This document shows, piece after piece, positions 32,951 through 45,246 of a stretch of DNA of 64,000 nt (the first letter of the stretch is position 1; each line of letters opens with the position of its first letter). Where the stretch lies: the NCBI GenBank assembly GCA_023053685.1, contig JALIGW010000003.1, positions 143,416,008-143,480,007 of the forward strand, in the 5' to 3' direction. Source of the stretch: Diadophis punctatus similis. Lineage: Eukaryota; Chordata; Lepidosauria; Squamata; Dipsadidae. Position numbers and translations under genes: made by a program. The notes beneath the pieces are model-generated. The model worked only from the letters and a program-made list of their open reading frames with translations. It was not told the origin of the DNA and did not search any database.

Positions 32951-32960
32951 CTGTTTAAAA

Positions 32961-33460
32961 CAGCGGTTCTCAATCTGTGGGTCGTGACCCCTTTGGGGGT
33001 CGAATGACCCTTTCACAGGGGTTGCCTAAGGCCATTGGAAAACACATACAGTATTTCCGATGGTCTTAGGAACTGAGACACCGCTCCTCTATCTGTCTCC
33101 AGGCGGGTCCACCCACATTCAAATAGACTACTGCAAAAAAAAAAAATCTGTACCATGGGAACTTCTGAGCATGCGCAGAAGCCAAATTTCCAGGACTGCA
33201 CATGCACCAACATCTTGTTTTCGGCCTTTTTTTGCAATTTTTTTTAAAAAAATTCTGCACTGCGCATGCATGTACACGCAAAGCACGCGCGTGCCCACAA
33301 GGCGTGGCCACGCAGTGCAGGAGGAAGCAAACCAGCAGTGAGGTAAGTTAGAACCCACCCCTGAGTATCCTATTAATTTTATTATTTTTAGGTTGGGGGT
33401 CACCACAACATGAGGAACTGTATTAAAGGGTCGCAGCATTAGGAAGGTTGAGAACCACTG
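32961..33460. mobile_element. SPIN-like hAT transposon, non-autonomous
   Basis: 500 bp with a perfect 8-bp duplication GTTTAAAA (32953-32960, 33461-33468). The termini are CAGCGGTTCTCAATCTGTGG and GGAAGGTTGAGAACCACTG. The subterminal GACCCCTTTGGGGGTCG, TTTCACAGGGGTTGCC, TTCCGATGGTCTTAGG and GGTCACCACAACATGAGG match SPIN elements, known for horizontal spread in tetrapods including squamates. About 33160-33363 is foreign: it ends in AGAACCCACCCCTG like the GGTGGGTTCC family, with the left end of that insert missing. It encodes no transposase. Confidence 0.85.
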
Positions 33461-33560
33461 GTTTAAAACAAGAATGATTAGATATTAGACACTGAGCTCC
33501 AAAAAGCTAATGAGAGAGCCATTGAAACCAACCAGTCCGAACAGCTGATGTACTTCATAA

Positions 33561-33793
33561 GTCACAGTGACGCAGTGGTTAGAGTACAGTACTGCAGGCT
33601 ATTTCTGCTGACTGCCGCCTGCCTGCAATTTGGCAGTTCAAATCTCACCAGGCTCAAGGTTGACTCAGCCTTCCATCCTTCCGAGGTGGGTAAAATGAGG
33701 ACACAGATTGTTGCGGGCAATATGTTGACTTAGAGAGGGCTGTAAAGCACTGTAAAGCAGTATATAAGTCTAAGTGCTATTGCTATTGCTATA
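33561..33793 (+). mobile_element. tRNA-derived SINE with L2-like tail
   Basis: Head with GCAGTGGTTAGAG and B-box-like CAGTTCAAATCTC, body CCTTCCATCCTTCCGAGG, and tail TATAAGTCTAAGTGC ending in ATTGCT repeats. Confidence 0.85.
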
Positions 33794-33799
33794 AACCCA

Positions 33800-35245
33800 A
33801 TACTTTTCCAGATCAATTGTGAAGAGAAAAAGGATCAATCAAAATAGAAGGATTATGGGTCCCTGAAACAAAGTGACTAGAAGATTGTTTACTGTATTGT
33901 CTGTAGGCTGCTCTTGACCCACTGATTCCAGGGAAGAACAGCCCATGAAATGGTTAGGAAGACTTTGCTAAACTTTTCAGATTGGAGTAATCTTGAATGA
34001 GATTGGTAAAAGGGCTCATATGATAAGTGATGAAGACACTACTATAGGAACAAGCAGTTTTTAAGATAAAGATAAGGACTAAGGTTCAATGTGCGCAAAC
34101 ACTTCCTGTATCTGACATTATTTCCACATTTGCACTTTTAAACATAGGAAGTGTAAAATCAGGCTGCTAAGCAAATTATTAGCTGTTAGCATCACATTTC
34201 TTTTTTGTTTGTTTCAAATGTAGTAATTTATTAATTTGCAACAATAACAACAACAAATCAATAATAAAAGAACAGCAAATAGATAAAAAGGAAATAAACT
34301 TAGAAAATTAGCTGAAAAATAAAAAAGGCATTAATATATATCTGCATCTTGGAATCTCAATCAGTTTGAAATGTTGTGTCAGCATTTTAAAATAAATCAA
34401 TTTTTAAATTGGCTTTTTAATGCAATAATTAACTATAACTGGTATAGCTCAAATGATAAATTATAGAAATTTCTATAGAAAGAAATTGCAATAATTACTG
34501 CCAAATCTTTAAAGTGTAGAAGATCATAAAGAAGTACAATTCTATGTTAAAGAAAATCCCAGTTTTGAATGTGGTGCAAACCTATTTGGAACATTAATAA
34601 TTACTGAAATGGTTTTCATATTGTATTGAATTCTGTATCAGTTTTGTTTTTTAGATATGAAGTTAATTTTCACATTGAACCATACTTCTAGAACATAGTT
34701 TGCCATTCTACAAAAGGAATTGCTCAAGGAGAAGCAAAAAAAAGTTATTGTAAAATTTACTTAAACAACTAATTCAACTAACTTTCTGGAAATATAAGAT
34801 TTAATGGCAAGATGAGGGAAAAATCCTCCTTTAAAATTTGTTTCATGCTAGATGAAATAAAAGGAAATGAAGAATTAAGGAATTATCCAAGGAATACAAG
34901 TACCATACAACAAATTAAGTTTTTACAGTAACAGTTTATCCATATTAACAATGAGAGAAATGGAAATAAAACTGAATTATGCAAAGTAAAGGAATTTTAA
35001 ATTTGAGAATAAACCTGGGAAATGATTGGTTTAACTGCAAGGAGAAAGAGGAAACAAAAATAATATTAAATTACAAGATTAATGGTCAATGTAACTATAC
35101 AAGAAATATTTTATATTTATTATTATAATTTCTATAAAGGACATGCTATCCTCTTGGAGAAAATAGATGAATACATTACATAAAAATGTCAACACAAATT
35201 TAAACAAAATCTACCCTTGATCACAGAGAAAGAAAACTTATGAAT
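33800..35245. other. AT-rich stretch, possibly old L1 sequence in its right half
   Basis: No gene. From about 34700 the plus-strand sequence is A-rich, as in decayed L1 ORF2, and leads into the L1-like fragment at 35250, but individual motifs cannot be read. Confidence 0.35.
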
Positions 35246-35249
35246 AGGC

Positions 35250-35400
35250 CATAATGATAAGGGAAGTCTCAAAAGCAATTAAAAAGAGTAAACCAAGAAA
35301 GATGCCTGGACCAGTTGGACTATTAAGTCTGTATTGTAAGTGTTTTGAGGGTGAACTGTTACAACCTTTACAAAAAACAATGAATTATATTATATTCTAC
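35250..35400 (+). pseudogene. L1 LINE reverse transcriptase relic
   Basis: The frame 35254-35436 reads SKAIKKSKPRKMPGPVGLL, matching the L1 region before the RT fingers, where PGPDG is usual (Asp replaced by Val here). CKCFEGELLQPL follows as in L1. It is old and truncated. Confidence 0.55.
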
Positions 35401-35436
35401 AGGGAGGAAAGATGCTATGTATCCTATGTAGGGTAG

Positions 35437-36140
35437 GAAGGATAGCTCAATGTTCCATTACAAAGCCAAATGCCATACCTCATTCTGCATTACCAGTTTA
35501 AAGTACCCTTAACCATTCATATCAGAAGACACTTGCACTTCAGGATTCCACCTCTGATTTCCCCCCCACAAATATTCCTGGATGTGGGTACTGAATCCAA
35601 GAATTTCTTCACACAAAACTTGGCTTTGTCTATTGCCTCTTGCTTTTCTTATATTCAGAAATCCAATCTTGCCAACTGAACAAAACTTTCATTGTGTTCT
35701 GCTGCCATTATTATGGGTGCTAGTGCAGATCCTGGCATCATTCCTCTGTACAATTGTGAATTCTGAGCTTTCAAATGACACCAGTACAAATTGTCTTTGA
35801 GCTTGGTAAATGCCTGAAAATTGTATCGGTACAGAGTCTGCCTTCCTATTGTGGCACTTAATGCTGCTTGCTCAGAACTCAGCCCCAAACCCTTTGTATT
35901 GGACTTATGGTTAATTATATTTCACGAATAGAACTGTGACTGATTATTTTAAATTTACTTTTGTTTGATTCAGAACATCCACATTTTATAGTAATCACAT
36001 TGTAATTTCATGATGAGCAACAACAGAGAAAGTGAGTTATGGAGAATCTTTGGAGACTTATTTCAATGAAAATAAAAGAATCATAATTTGAATAAATCAT
36101 TGCTGTGATACTATAAAGAGATCCCATTCTTTATCAGGGA
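35437..36140. other. Unassigned AT-rich stretch
   Basis: Nothing recognised. Confidence 0.4.
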
Positions 36141-36144
36141 TATA

Positions 36145-37346
36145 CCGTATTTTTCGGAGTATAAGACGCACCGGAGTATAAGACGCACCTTAGTTTTGGG
36201 GGAGGAAAACAAGGACAAAAGGCCTCTGCCTCCCAGCAATTTGGCAAACAGCAAACAGCACAGATGATACACTGTTTGCTGTGTATTTCTGTGCATGTGT
36301 GCCTAACCCATAGAAATAGCAAAGAATTGGAGAAATGTACATTATGGCAGTTATGCCAGAAAGTTTTCTTAATTGTAATCATACTAACTCCTCCTAATTA
36401 TTTAAATAGATCTACTCCAAACATGACTAAGTCAGAATTTAACTCAGCTGCTTTATCTTAATACTAAACAGGACACTGTTACATTTCAGACTATATTTGT
36501 ACAGAGCTTTTTAAAATTGATTAAAATTTCTGGAAGTATACATTATTCTCTATTATTTAAAAGAAGACACAATAGCACTGGGCCTCTTCAGATCAAGCAT
36601 TTATTTTAAAAAGCTTCTTCATTTTGTTAAGTTGTCTAGAACAATAACAAAGCTGTCTTTAAAAAATAAGTCTAATAATTTGAACATTCTACAGACATTT
36701 ATAGATATTCACTTACCCCCTTGCATCCAGTTCATCAGAAAATAAAAATCTGCTGTGTCTCTCCCAGCTATTTGCCTCTTTGGAACTAGTTTCAGTTTCA
36801 GTTTTGTGTGTGGCAAATCAGCTGGGGGTTGGGAAGCTGATAATGACTTAACAGGCTCTTCCCTGCTTGCTGCAAGGAGGTAAATTGCTGGAAAGTAGAG
36901 GCCAAAGGGTGTGGGTGGCTGGGTGGCTGGGGCTACATTTGATGTATAAGACGCTGTCACGGTGTGATTTATTGCCTGTTACATGTATATGCAGGGAGAT
37001 GCATCCCTATCTAATATAATGGTTTATTTCTGAGCACGTGATTGATATGTTCTTGTCCGCATGTGTGCATTCCTGAATCTCCGTTCTATTCTTGTTCTTC
37101 TGGCTTCCGATGAGGGAAGTCGCATTTTATATCAGACATGTAAACAAATGAGATTTTATTGTTTTTGTACCGAAATAAATATTTTAATTAGAACTTTAAA
37201 CTACAGTTTTATTTCTAATGTCTGAATTCCGGGGAAAAGATCAAACATCACCTCTGTGAGATTTATTCTCACTTCGTCAGACGCACCCAAGTTTTCACCC
37301 TCTTTTGGGGGGTAAAAAGGTGCATCTTATACTCCAAAAAATACGG
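36145..37346. mobile_element. Non-autonomous DNA transposon with TA duplication
   Basis: 1202 bp with inverted ends CCGTATTTTTCGGAGTATAA and TTATACTCCAAAAAATACGG, flanked by TA on both sides (36143-36144, 37347-37348). GACGCACC repeats follow the left end and GGTGCATC precedes the right. A TA duplication points to the Tc1/mariner group. No transposase frame is present. Confidence 0.78.
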
Positions 37347-37649
37347 TACTTTAACCATAATTAGTTCATTCATGTTTTGACACTGGAACCAAACTGAAAG
37401 ATTTTACTGAGCATTAAATCTGTAAGAAGGCAACCTTCATGCCTCAGTTTTACAATTCCATTCATTTATACTTAGAATTGCAATAGTAAAGGAAGGCTAC
37501 CTGTGAAAGTACAAATTATGGTCTGAAAGATCCAGATTCTCCTCCACTCCCAAACTTAAAAATGTTATTATTTTTTGAAAGGAAATCAACTGATCACTTA
37601 AATCATTCCTTGTAATGATTATGCCTCCATACAGATCCTATCAAAACTA

Positions 37650-38000
37650 CAGGTAGTCGGACAGTCCTTGACTTACAACAGTTCGAAGTTACAACAGCAC
37701 TGAAAAAAGTGACTTTGTTTTTCACACTTGATTGTTGCAGCATCCCCATGGTCACATGATCAAAATTCAGATGCTTTGACAACTGACTCATATTTATGAC
37801 GGTTGCAACCTTCTGACCAGCTAAGTCAATGGGAAGACAGATTCACTTAACAACCACGTTACTAATGTAACAATTTCAGTGATTCACTTAACAAATGTGG
37901 CAAGGAAAATCATAAAAGGGGGCAAAACTCACTTAACAAATTTTTCACTTAACAACATAAATTTTGGGCTCAGTTGTGGTCATATGTTGAGGACTACCCG
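37650..38000. mobile_element. Tigger-like MITE
   Basis: 351 bp, termini CAGGTAGTCGGACAGTCC and GTTGAGGACTACCCG, with TA on both sides (37648-37649, 38001-38002). It is internally rich in CACTTAACAA repeats. The termini and TA flanks fit TcMar-Tigger elements. Non-coding. Confidence 0.75.
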
Positions 38001-38010
38001 TATCTAATGG

Positions 38011-38455
38011 CAATTGTTTCAACTCCTACCCTCAAAACGTCACTATAGAGCACTGCACACCAAGACAACTAGACACAAGAACAGTTTTTCCCCCTAAACG
38101 CCATCACTCTGCTAAACAAATAATTCCCTCACCACTGTCAAACTATTCACTAAGGCTGCATTGCTATTACTATTAGTCTTCTCATCATTCCTATCACCCA
38201 TCTCCTCCCACTTATGACTGTATGACTGTAACTTGTTGCTTGTATCCTTACGATTTATATTAATATTGATTGTTTCCTGATTGCTTATTTGTACCCTATG
38301 ACAATCATTAAGTGTTGTACCTCATGATTCTTGACAAATGTATCTTTTCTGTTATGCACACTGAGAGCATATGCACCAAAGACAAATTCCTGGTGTGTCC
38401 AATCACACTTGGCCAATAAAGAATTCTATTCTATTCTATAAAGAATTCTATTCTA
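38011..38455 (+). mobile_element. CR1-group (snake L3-type) LINE 3' end with ATTCT tail
   Basis: The reverse complement of much of 53264-53920 appears here: AACTCCTACCCTCAAAACG, GAGCACTGCACACCAAGACA and TTGGCCAATAAAGAATTC. It ends in ATTCT repeats. Non-LTR elements of this type seed pentanucleotide microsatellites in snakes (established knowledge). The clade name is an inference. Confidence 0.65.
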
Positions 38456-38689
38456 TCTAATAGAGTATTTTTTTTACTTTTAACACCTATATATATATCA
38501 CCTCTTTTCAAAACCTTCATATTATTTTCCACTTCTATCTGAACATTCCAATTTATTTTCAGAAAGTCATAAAGTTGGCAAAGATCATAGAAACAAAGTC
38601 CATCTCCTTGCTGAGGACACAACTCCAAATTAAAATATCCCTAACAGTTGGCTGTGTTATGTTTATTTATTGTTCAATGGTAACTTCTG

Positions 38690-39260
38690 CCTAAACTTTA
38701 TCAAATGAAGGGAGACCCACAACTACCTTGGGTAATTGATTCCACTATTAAACTTGATCTCCCTAAGAAGAAGAATTTATCTAACAGTCAATCAGAGTTT
38801 GACTTTCTGCAGCTTAAATGTCTCGAAAGTCTGCATTTTAGAGCAATGGATAACACATCTTGACCTCCTTTGGTGCTGTTCTTTTACTGTTTGAAGACTG
38901 TGATGTTCCTCTTTAGCCTTCTCATCTAAAGGCCTACATGTAATTCTACCTCCTTCAATCACTCTTTATACAATTTAATTCCTAGTCCATCCTTGTTGCT
39001 CTTCTCTAAACCTCTTGAAGTTTGTCTTCGTCCTTCTAAAAATGTGGCGCTGTAACTTGATATTTTACTCAAATTCAGTGAGGTCTGTTCCGCATAAAAT
39101 AAAGTGGAACAACTATTTGCTCTCATTGAAAACTATATTTTAGTTCATTCAACCCAAAATTGTGTTTGTTCTTTCAGCAGCAGTATCACATTGTTGGCCA
39201 ATATCAAATTTGCTATCAGTTCTTATTCAAGGATCTTTTTCATTCAGTACTGTCTTCCGC
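38690..39260 (-). mobile_element. Old CR1 LINE fragment
   Basis: The reverse strand resembles CR1 ORF2 C-terminal coding sequence: CATCCTTGTTGCTCTTCTCT, CTTGAAGTTTGTCTTCGTCC and AAAATGTGGCGC.. segments. Many indels and stops. Confidence 0.55.
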
Positions 39261-39264
39261 TTTG

Positions 39265-40066
39265 ATGAAGAAGCCTAATTAACATATAATTTTTGAGTTG
39301 GCTTCTTTCTATTATTCTCCAGCCTATATTTTATTATATTGTTAATCAAAATATTGCAGAGTGTTTTTATTTATGATATCTACATAATCTACTAAGAGAG
39401 TTAATTGATTGAAAAACTGGCATTGGCAACATTTGCTCTTGTCAATTCATGCTGCTGTCTAATGATTGCCAAGCTGTTTTTTCTAGGTGCAGAGCCAGAT
39501 TTTGAGGGTGAGGTTGGATCTCACCTTGGGGGGGGGGGGACGCACAATGCTCAAGAGAACGGGAGCTACTTATGATGAACGTTTGGAAATGGTGGGAAAA
39601 CATATCAAATTTCACCTTATCATCACTTGGAGCTAAAAGGAAAAACTGACAAACTCTGTTTTATTTCACTCCAGTCCTTGTGCATAATCCAGGAGGATGC
39701 TTTGGGCTTTGTTTTTTCTGGAGGGAAAAAATGATATTACTGAGTTCAAATCCAGAAGAACTTGGAAGTACATTCAGTATGGAAGAGAAGAAGGAACAAT
39801 GCCTCCATTCTGGGCCTTCATTGTGAAGCCAGAAGAGTCATGTTACTCTCCAGCTTTTGTCTTTTCTTCTTTATATTTCAAACCCCTTTAGCTTGAATAG
39901 GTTTGGGACTCCAATTCTTCCTGTATTCCATGAAGCATTCCACCCTCCCAAACTTTGTGGGAATCCTGCAGGTCTTGGACAATATCAGTTAGCATGATTT
40001 TAGACATCCTGGATTGTGTGAAATTGTGTGGAATTGTATTTGAATTGTGTGGAATCATCCCTGGTG
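39265..40066. other. Unassigned stretch
   Basis: Nothing recognised. A G-run lies near 39529-39539. Confidence 0.4.
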
Positions 40067-40074
40067 GTCTGGAG

Positions 40075-40208
40075 CAGACGTGTCAAACCTGCAGCCCGCA
40101 GGCCGGATGCGTCATGCACTGGCCATGCCCACCCACGGTTTAGCGAACGGGGAAAAGTTGTGATACGTCAGGTAATGACAATGTGTTGTCGTGAGTTGGA
40201 CACCCCTG
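40075..40208. mobile_element. Short hAT-like MITE (GTCAAACTC family)
   Basis: 134 bp, termini CAGACGTGTCAAACCTGC and GAGTTGGACACCCCTG, with a perfect 8-bp duplication GTCTGGAG (40067-40074, 40209-40216). Confidence 0.87.
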
Positions 40209-40216
40209 GTCTGGAG

Positions 40217-41204
40217 AGACAGGTAATCTGCTTGGGAGTAACAAGATTTTGTCCTGCAGACATTAATAGTGACAATAGCGGAGAAGGTGAGTGGGGCCTC
40301 CTGTTTTATGATGTTAGTTTTGGAAGTCAGTGCTTTTGTTTTTGTTTTTCCTTTTACCCTACATTTTTTCCTCTTCCCCTTTTCCTCCCATTATTTCCCA
40401 TTATTTCCATTTTTCTTGGTATTTCTGTAGTTTATATTTTGAAAAACTAATAAAAATTTGAACTTGTTAGTTTCAGGCTTCTATCATTTCAGAAATCTTT
40501 TTTTTTCATATTTGCACATGGTTAACAAATCTTCCAAAACATATGGCTTTATGACATTAGCTTGTATTAGTTGTGCCAATTCTTTTAATGCTTGGGTAAT
40601 CACTAATGAACAATGCTGTCTTTATGCCTTTCATTTTACTATCCAATAAGGCAATGAAACCTGATTTGTATATACAGATTGGCTTTCTTAAAGTAAGCTA
40701 AATATATATATAAAGCAGCAAGTTGATTTGACATTTGATACAGTGCTCCACTTTTTCTTATTTATACTAAAAGGATTTAAAATATTTAAAGCATTTCCCT
40801 TTTTTAAAAAGATTGATGAAATAAAAGCACAATCTACCTTGGATACAAACCATTTCGAAATGGACCTAATTAAAAGTTTTTGAAATGTTTTTAGTTACTG
40901 TAAATGCCTCTTGACCCTTAACTACAGTAAAGCATTGCAAATGCAACATCAAAGTTATTACACAAGTTAATGAGGCCTTAAATTGGGATATTTTATAAGA
41001 TTCTGGTGTTCAGTGGTACTGTACACAGCTGTTAAATGTATCATCTTTGTATCAATGACTGAATCCTTTAATTGGCCACTTAAAACAAAAAGCCCAGCCA
41101 CCCAAGAAGATTTCACTGTCTTAGAAAATCAACTTTTGTATAATGTACTTGGATCACAGGGAAGGCACAGACTTAGCAAGGATGAACTTAACTTCTTCTT
41201 CTCC
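40217..41204. other. Unassigned AT-rich stretch
   Basis: Nothing recognised in about 1 kb. Confidence 0.4.
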
Positions 41205-41212
41205 CTCTAGAC

Positions 41213-41564
41213 CAGTGGTTTTCAACCTTCCAAATGCCACAACCTGCACCCCACCCCCGCGCCCCCACCACGCCCCATCCTGCCACCATGCCCGCCGCCA
41301 TGAACCCTGCCCCGCCGCCACCATTTGGGTTATTTTACCCTCTGCGCATGCGCAAAGCGTTCTGCACATGTGCAGAGGGCAAAAGAACCCAAATGGCGGT
41401 GTCCGGGCGAAGTCTCCCGACCCCTGTGAAAGGGTCGTTTGACTCTGTGCATGCGCAGAGGGTAAAAGAACCCAAATGGTGGCATCCGGGTGAAGTCTCC
41501 TGACCCCTGTGAAAGGGTTGTTCAACCCCCAAAGGGGTCGCAACCCCCAGGTTGAGAACCACTG
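41213..41564. mobile_element. SPIN-related hAT MITE with palindromic interior
   Basis: 352 bp, termini CAGTGGTTTTCAACCTTCC and CCCAGGTTGAGAACCACTG, with a perfect 8-bp duplication CTCTAGAC (41205-41212, 41565-41572). Subterminal GGGTCGTT and CCCCCAAAGGGGTCGC are SPIN-like. The interior carries paired TTTGGGTTATTTTACCCTCT and AGAGGGCAAAAGAACCCAAA segments around GCGCATGCGC, partly duplicated. The related shorter copy is at 59494. Confidence 0.85.
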
Positions 41565-41572
41565 CTCTAGAC

Positions 41573-42289
41573 CCTAACAACTTCAGGCACCGGGACAAGA
41601 TCTTAACAGGGTCACTTGGTCAACTGATAAGGACAACTAAGATACCCCACAAACCAGGAAGTTTGGCTTAAACTTTTCTCCCACCATTCAACACCAACTA
41701 GAACCATCCACAAAGAAAGGAGGAAGATCACTACAATACTATGCCTCCTATTACAAATCCCCATAGTTGATCCATACACCATTGATGGCATTAAATGAGA
41801 GAGACCAAAAACTACTAGGGCAGTTTTATCATCTCCATCCTATCTTTACCAGAGGAAATCCAACTAGAACAGGTCCAAATTATCTGCTTCTTCCAGATCC
41901 CTTTGAACTTAAATGGAAAGGTTGGGGTTTGGGTGAAATTTAACGAGAGTGGTTGGGTCTAGTAATGGCCAGCCAGTAGATAGAAATTTGTCCTTCCAAG
42001 ATCTAGGCAGGCAGTTGGAAATACGGGACATCTGAGGGATCGGACAGGTTTAACCATCACATACCCAACACATTCCAGTTGCCCCAACTCCTCATTGCAG
42101 TGCCTCATATTGTCTTTTCCTGCCTGAGCTTGGAACATTCCAAATGTCATAAACCCTCCAAGCCCAATGCATCCCTCAAAATGGCAAATCTCCAATTGGA
42201 ATTCATTCTCAGAGCTGCCACTATAAGAGCATCAATCCTGGATAGAGGTTCTACTTGAGGGTCTGTCTCCTCCCTGCTGTAAACACATA
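41573..42289. other. Unassigned stretch
   Basis: Slightly less AT-rich than its surroundings. No frame or repeat could be assigned. Confidence 0.35.
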
Positions 42290-42297
42290 CCTCATCC

Positions 42298-42568
42298 CAG
42301 GGGTGAAATCCAGCAGGTTATAACAGATTCTGGAGAACCAGTAGCGGAAATTTTGAGTAGTTTGGAGAACCGGCAAATACCACCTCTGGCTGGCCCCAGA
42401 GTGGGGAGGGAATGGGGATTTTGCAGTATCCTTCCCCTGCAGTGGGGTGAGAATGGAGATTTTGCAGTACCCTTCCCCAGCCATGGCCACCAAGCCACAC
42501 CCACCAAGCCAAGCCACACCCACCAAGCCCACAGAACCGGTAGCAAAAAAAAACGGATTTCACCACTG
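42298..42568. mobile_element. hAT-like MITE (GTGAAATCC family)
   Basis: 271 bp, termini CAGGGGTGAAATCCAGCAGG and GGATTTCACCACTG, with a perfect 8-bp duplication CCTCATCC (42290-42297, 42569-42576). The interior has two tandem copies of a unit with GGAGATTTTGCAGTA.CCTTCCCC and repeated CCACCAAGCCACACC. Confidence 0.9.
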
Positions 42569-42657
42569 CCTCATCCTAATACTTCCGCACAGTATGTCAT
42601 CCCATTGCTGCCCTGCATGAATTTGTCACAAGCGGAGTGCATTCCAATTGCTGCCCA

Positions 42658-42703
42658 AACAAACAAACAAACAAACAAACAAACAAACAAACAAACAAAC
42701 AAA

Positions 42704-42762
<59 letters not shown>

Positions 42763-42770
42763 ATATATAT
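42658..42770. repeat. AAAC then AAAT microsatellite
   Basis: About 45 bp of AAAC units passing directly into about 65 bp of AAAT units. Confidence 0.95.
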
Positions 42771-42774
42771 ATAT

Positions 42775-43415
42775 TTAGGATAAATTAAACAGAAGACTAA
42801 AACTGCCAAATTTGGTAGCTGTTCAGGGCAAATGAATCTACAAAATCTAACAAATATAAAGAAGATGTAAGTGGGAATGTAAACAGTGGAACACAACATC
42901 ACTTAAATACTCATACATGATATGTGAATTGGTTGTAGAAAAGCCAGAGCAGACACTACATCGTTGGATGAAGAATCAGAGAAAGAAGAAAATGGCCACA
43001 AATGTGGTAATGGTTATGAATAAAATTAACATTCCTTTTTGCCAATAAGAAAAAAAAAAGAGTTGGGAAGTTTATGACCAGCAACAATTTGAAAAAATTG
43101 TTGAATAAAAATGCTACAATTTACTTAATGTAAAGTTATTAAGAAAGGCAGCAGCCAACTTTCCCACCAAATTAACATAAGTTGGGAAAAGAAAAGGACT
43201 ATTTACCAAAACAATAAAGAGGAAGAGAATTTCTAGCTTTTTCCCCATCCTAATTCCAGGCAAAAGGGCATTTCCCCATCCACAACAGATGTGGCAGCAA
43301 AACTACTACCTGCAAACTTACTTAACCTTTTCAGTGGGTAGAAAAACTATACCCAGACAAGCTAAAATCTCAGCAGAAGAAATGTGTGTGGTAGAGGTCC
43401 GAGGGAGGGCTCTAG
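42775..43415. other. Unassigned AT-rich stretch
   Basis: Nothing recognised. Confidence 0.4.
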
Positions 43416-43417
43416 AT

Positions 43418-43552
43418 CAGGCATTCCCAATCTTGGTAACTCTAAGACACATGGACTTCAATTCCCAGAATTCCCCAGCCAGCATGGTTGGCTGCAAAAT
43501 TTTGGGAGTTGAAACTCCCCTGTCTTAAAGTTGCCAAGATTAGGAACCCCTG
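43418..43552. mobile_element. hAT-like MITE
   Basis: 135 bp, termini CAGGCATTCCCAATCTTGG and CAAGATTAGGAACCCCTG, with inverted arms containing TTCAATTCCCAGAATTCC. The flanks CTCTAGAT and TTGTAGAC match only partly, so the duplication has decayed or been disturbed. Confidence 0.65.
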
Positions 43553-43559
43553 TTGTAGA

Positions 43560-43664
43560 CAATTGTTTCTCAACCTTGGCCACTCTAAGTTGTCCGGACT
43601 TCAACTCCCTGAATTCTCCAGCCAACATCCAGAAATCTTAAAGTTGCCAAAGTGGGGAAACACT
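43560..43664. mobile_element. hAT-like MITE, adjacent second copy
   Basis: Starts CAATTGTTTCTCAACCTTGG and ends GTGGGGAAACACT, inverted arms with ACTTCAACTCCCTGAATTC. The flanks GTTGTAGA and CTTCTAGA match at 6 of 8. It lies seven bases from the preceding related element. Confidence 0.6.
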
Positions 43665-43669
43665 CTTCT

Positions 43670-45240
43670 AGATCATTGATGTGAACGCTAGTGATTCCAC
43701 CTTGTTCCCTCTCCTTCCCCTTCCTGAAGGTCCACTGTATTGCAAGATCACAGATCTAGGATCACATCACCTTCCATTATTTAAGAACAATATTATTAAG
43801 AGCATCTACCACTAGTTTTATAATTAAACAATTCCAGTGGAAACTGCTTGACAAAAAATGTCAAGCAGCCATCCCATTCATTACCTTAAGTGTCTTTTTG
43901 TCACCTCGCTATACAAATCCTTGAAAACCAAACCATACTGTAAATTTGTTTGATAATGTGCGCCAAGTTTTTTAAAAAAGCTTACTTTATATTTTTTTTA
44001 TTGCTTCCACTTCTGAGTCATTTGCAATCATCCCATCTACTGACATCTTGCAAAGCAAAAGAAACAAACAAACAAAAAACCCTTTGCCTTATTTTTCCCC
44101 TCTTTTCTTCTCAAAATGTGGATGTGCCTCCAATAATTTAAAAAATAGATGGTGATAAGTTGAAAATGTCAGGTAATTGGCAGACAGATAGAAAGTTAAA
44201 CTGTGTCCTCACTGAAGCAAATTAACCAGCAGCTGCCAGTGGAGGCCCCAAGGTCATCTGAATGTCAGAATCAAGTAAAGGCCAATCATTCAGAAGAGGT
44301 TCTTTGCTGATATTTGCCCTCCCTGGTCATTTCTCGATCTCCCAGGAACTGCCCTGAACTACTGCCAACATATGTTCATTTCTAAAAATTACACAGATTG
44401 TGATTTATTACCCCTCAAGCTACAAAAATCCATTGTGAATTAAATCAGCCCTTTGTTTAAATTGCTACTCTGGAATACGTATCATATCATCATAAATGAC
44501 ATTGAAGTTATAATCTACAGTAGTCTGCCTCAGACACTGATAAGGCTTCGCCAAGGGACGATCAATACTTACTATTCATTTTTGAAATTATCTCCACATT
44601 GATCCCTGAACAAGCGCCAGCAACACAGAGGCACAGTGGCTGTAATACAATAATTATATAAAGGTTTACAGGCTCATCCTCCAGCCAATAAAAGCTGTCA
44701 GCTGGCAGGGACAGTTACAATCCCATAATCCATCAAAATGCTATTCTCTGACCTATGGGCTTCGGTAGTCCTCAACTAGCACACTTTATAGTGGAGAACA
44801 ACAAACAGAGGCAAAAACCAAAGCACCAGTGTCTGTCTATCTATCTGTCTGGGTATATAGCACTCCTTTATTCAAATAAATTGGCAAATGTGAGATTTTT
44901 AGCTCAATGGTTAACTGTGATGAATATTTAGCCTTTAACCTACTTCAGGGTTTAGATATGCTTTGAGGCTTTGTTGTAGTTTCTTTGTTTTGCAACTTTT
45001 TTAAAAAATCCATTAACCACATTTACCTTTTGGATCGCACTTTGTAAAGTGTGATTTATTGTAATTCATCAATAGAGAAGGATCCAAAGAAAGGTCACCC
45101 ACATAATGATTTTGTGGCTTCACCATTCTTAAGGCTGATGAGACAAACCACTCTTGTGTTTTAACAGTGGCTTGTCTCTTCAAATGTACAAACTAGCCAC
45201 TGAAGTGTTCATTGAACGTATCATACGCTTTCCTGGGTTA
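43670..45240. other. Unassigned stretch, repeat-poor
   Basis: About 1.6 kb without recognisable repeats. The part from 44500 to 44800 looks unlike neighbouring AT-rich filler (moderate G+C, few simple repeats) and could be conserved non-coding DNA, but only a cross-species alignment could tell. Confidence 0.35.
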
Positions 45241-45246
45241 ACCATA

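Noticed and set aside
43670..45240. Host exon candidates in repeat-poor stretches (also 61368-62910, 23570-24840)
   Set aside because: Frames are short and without known motifs. Splice-site-like dinucleotides alone are not evidence.
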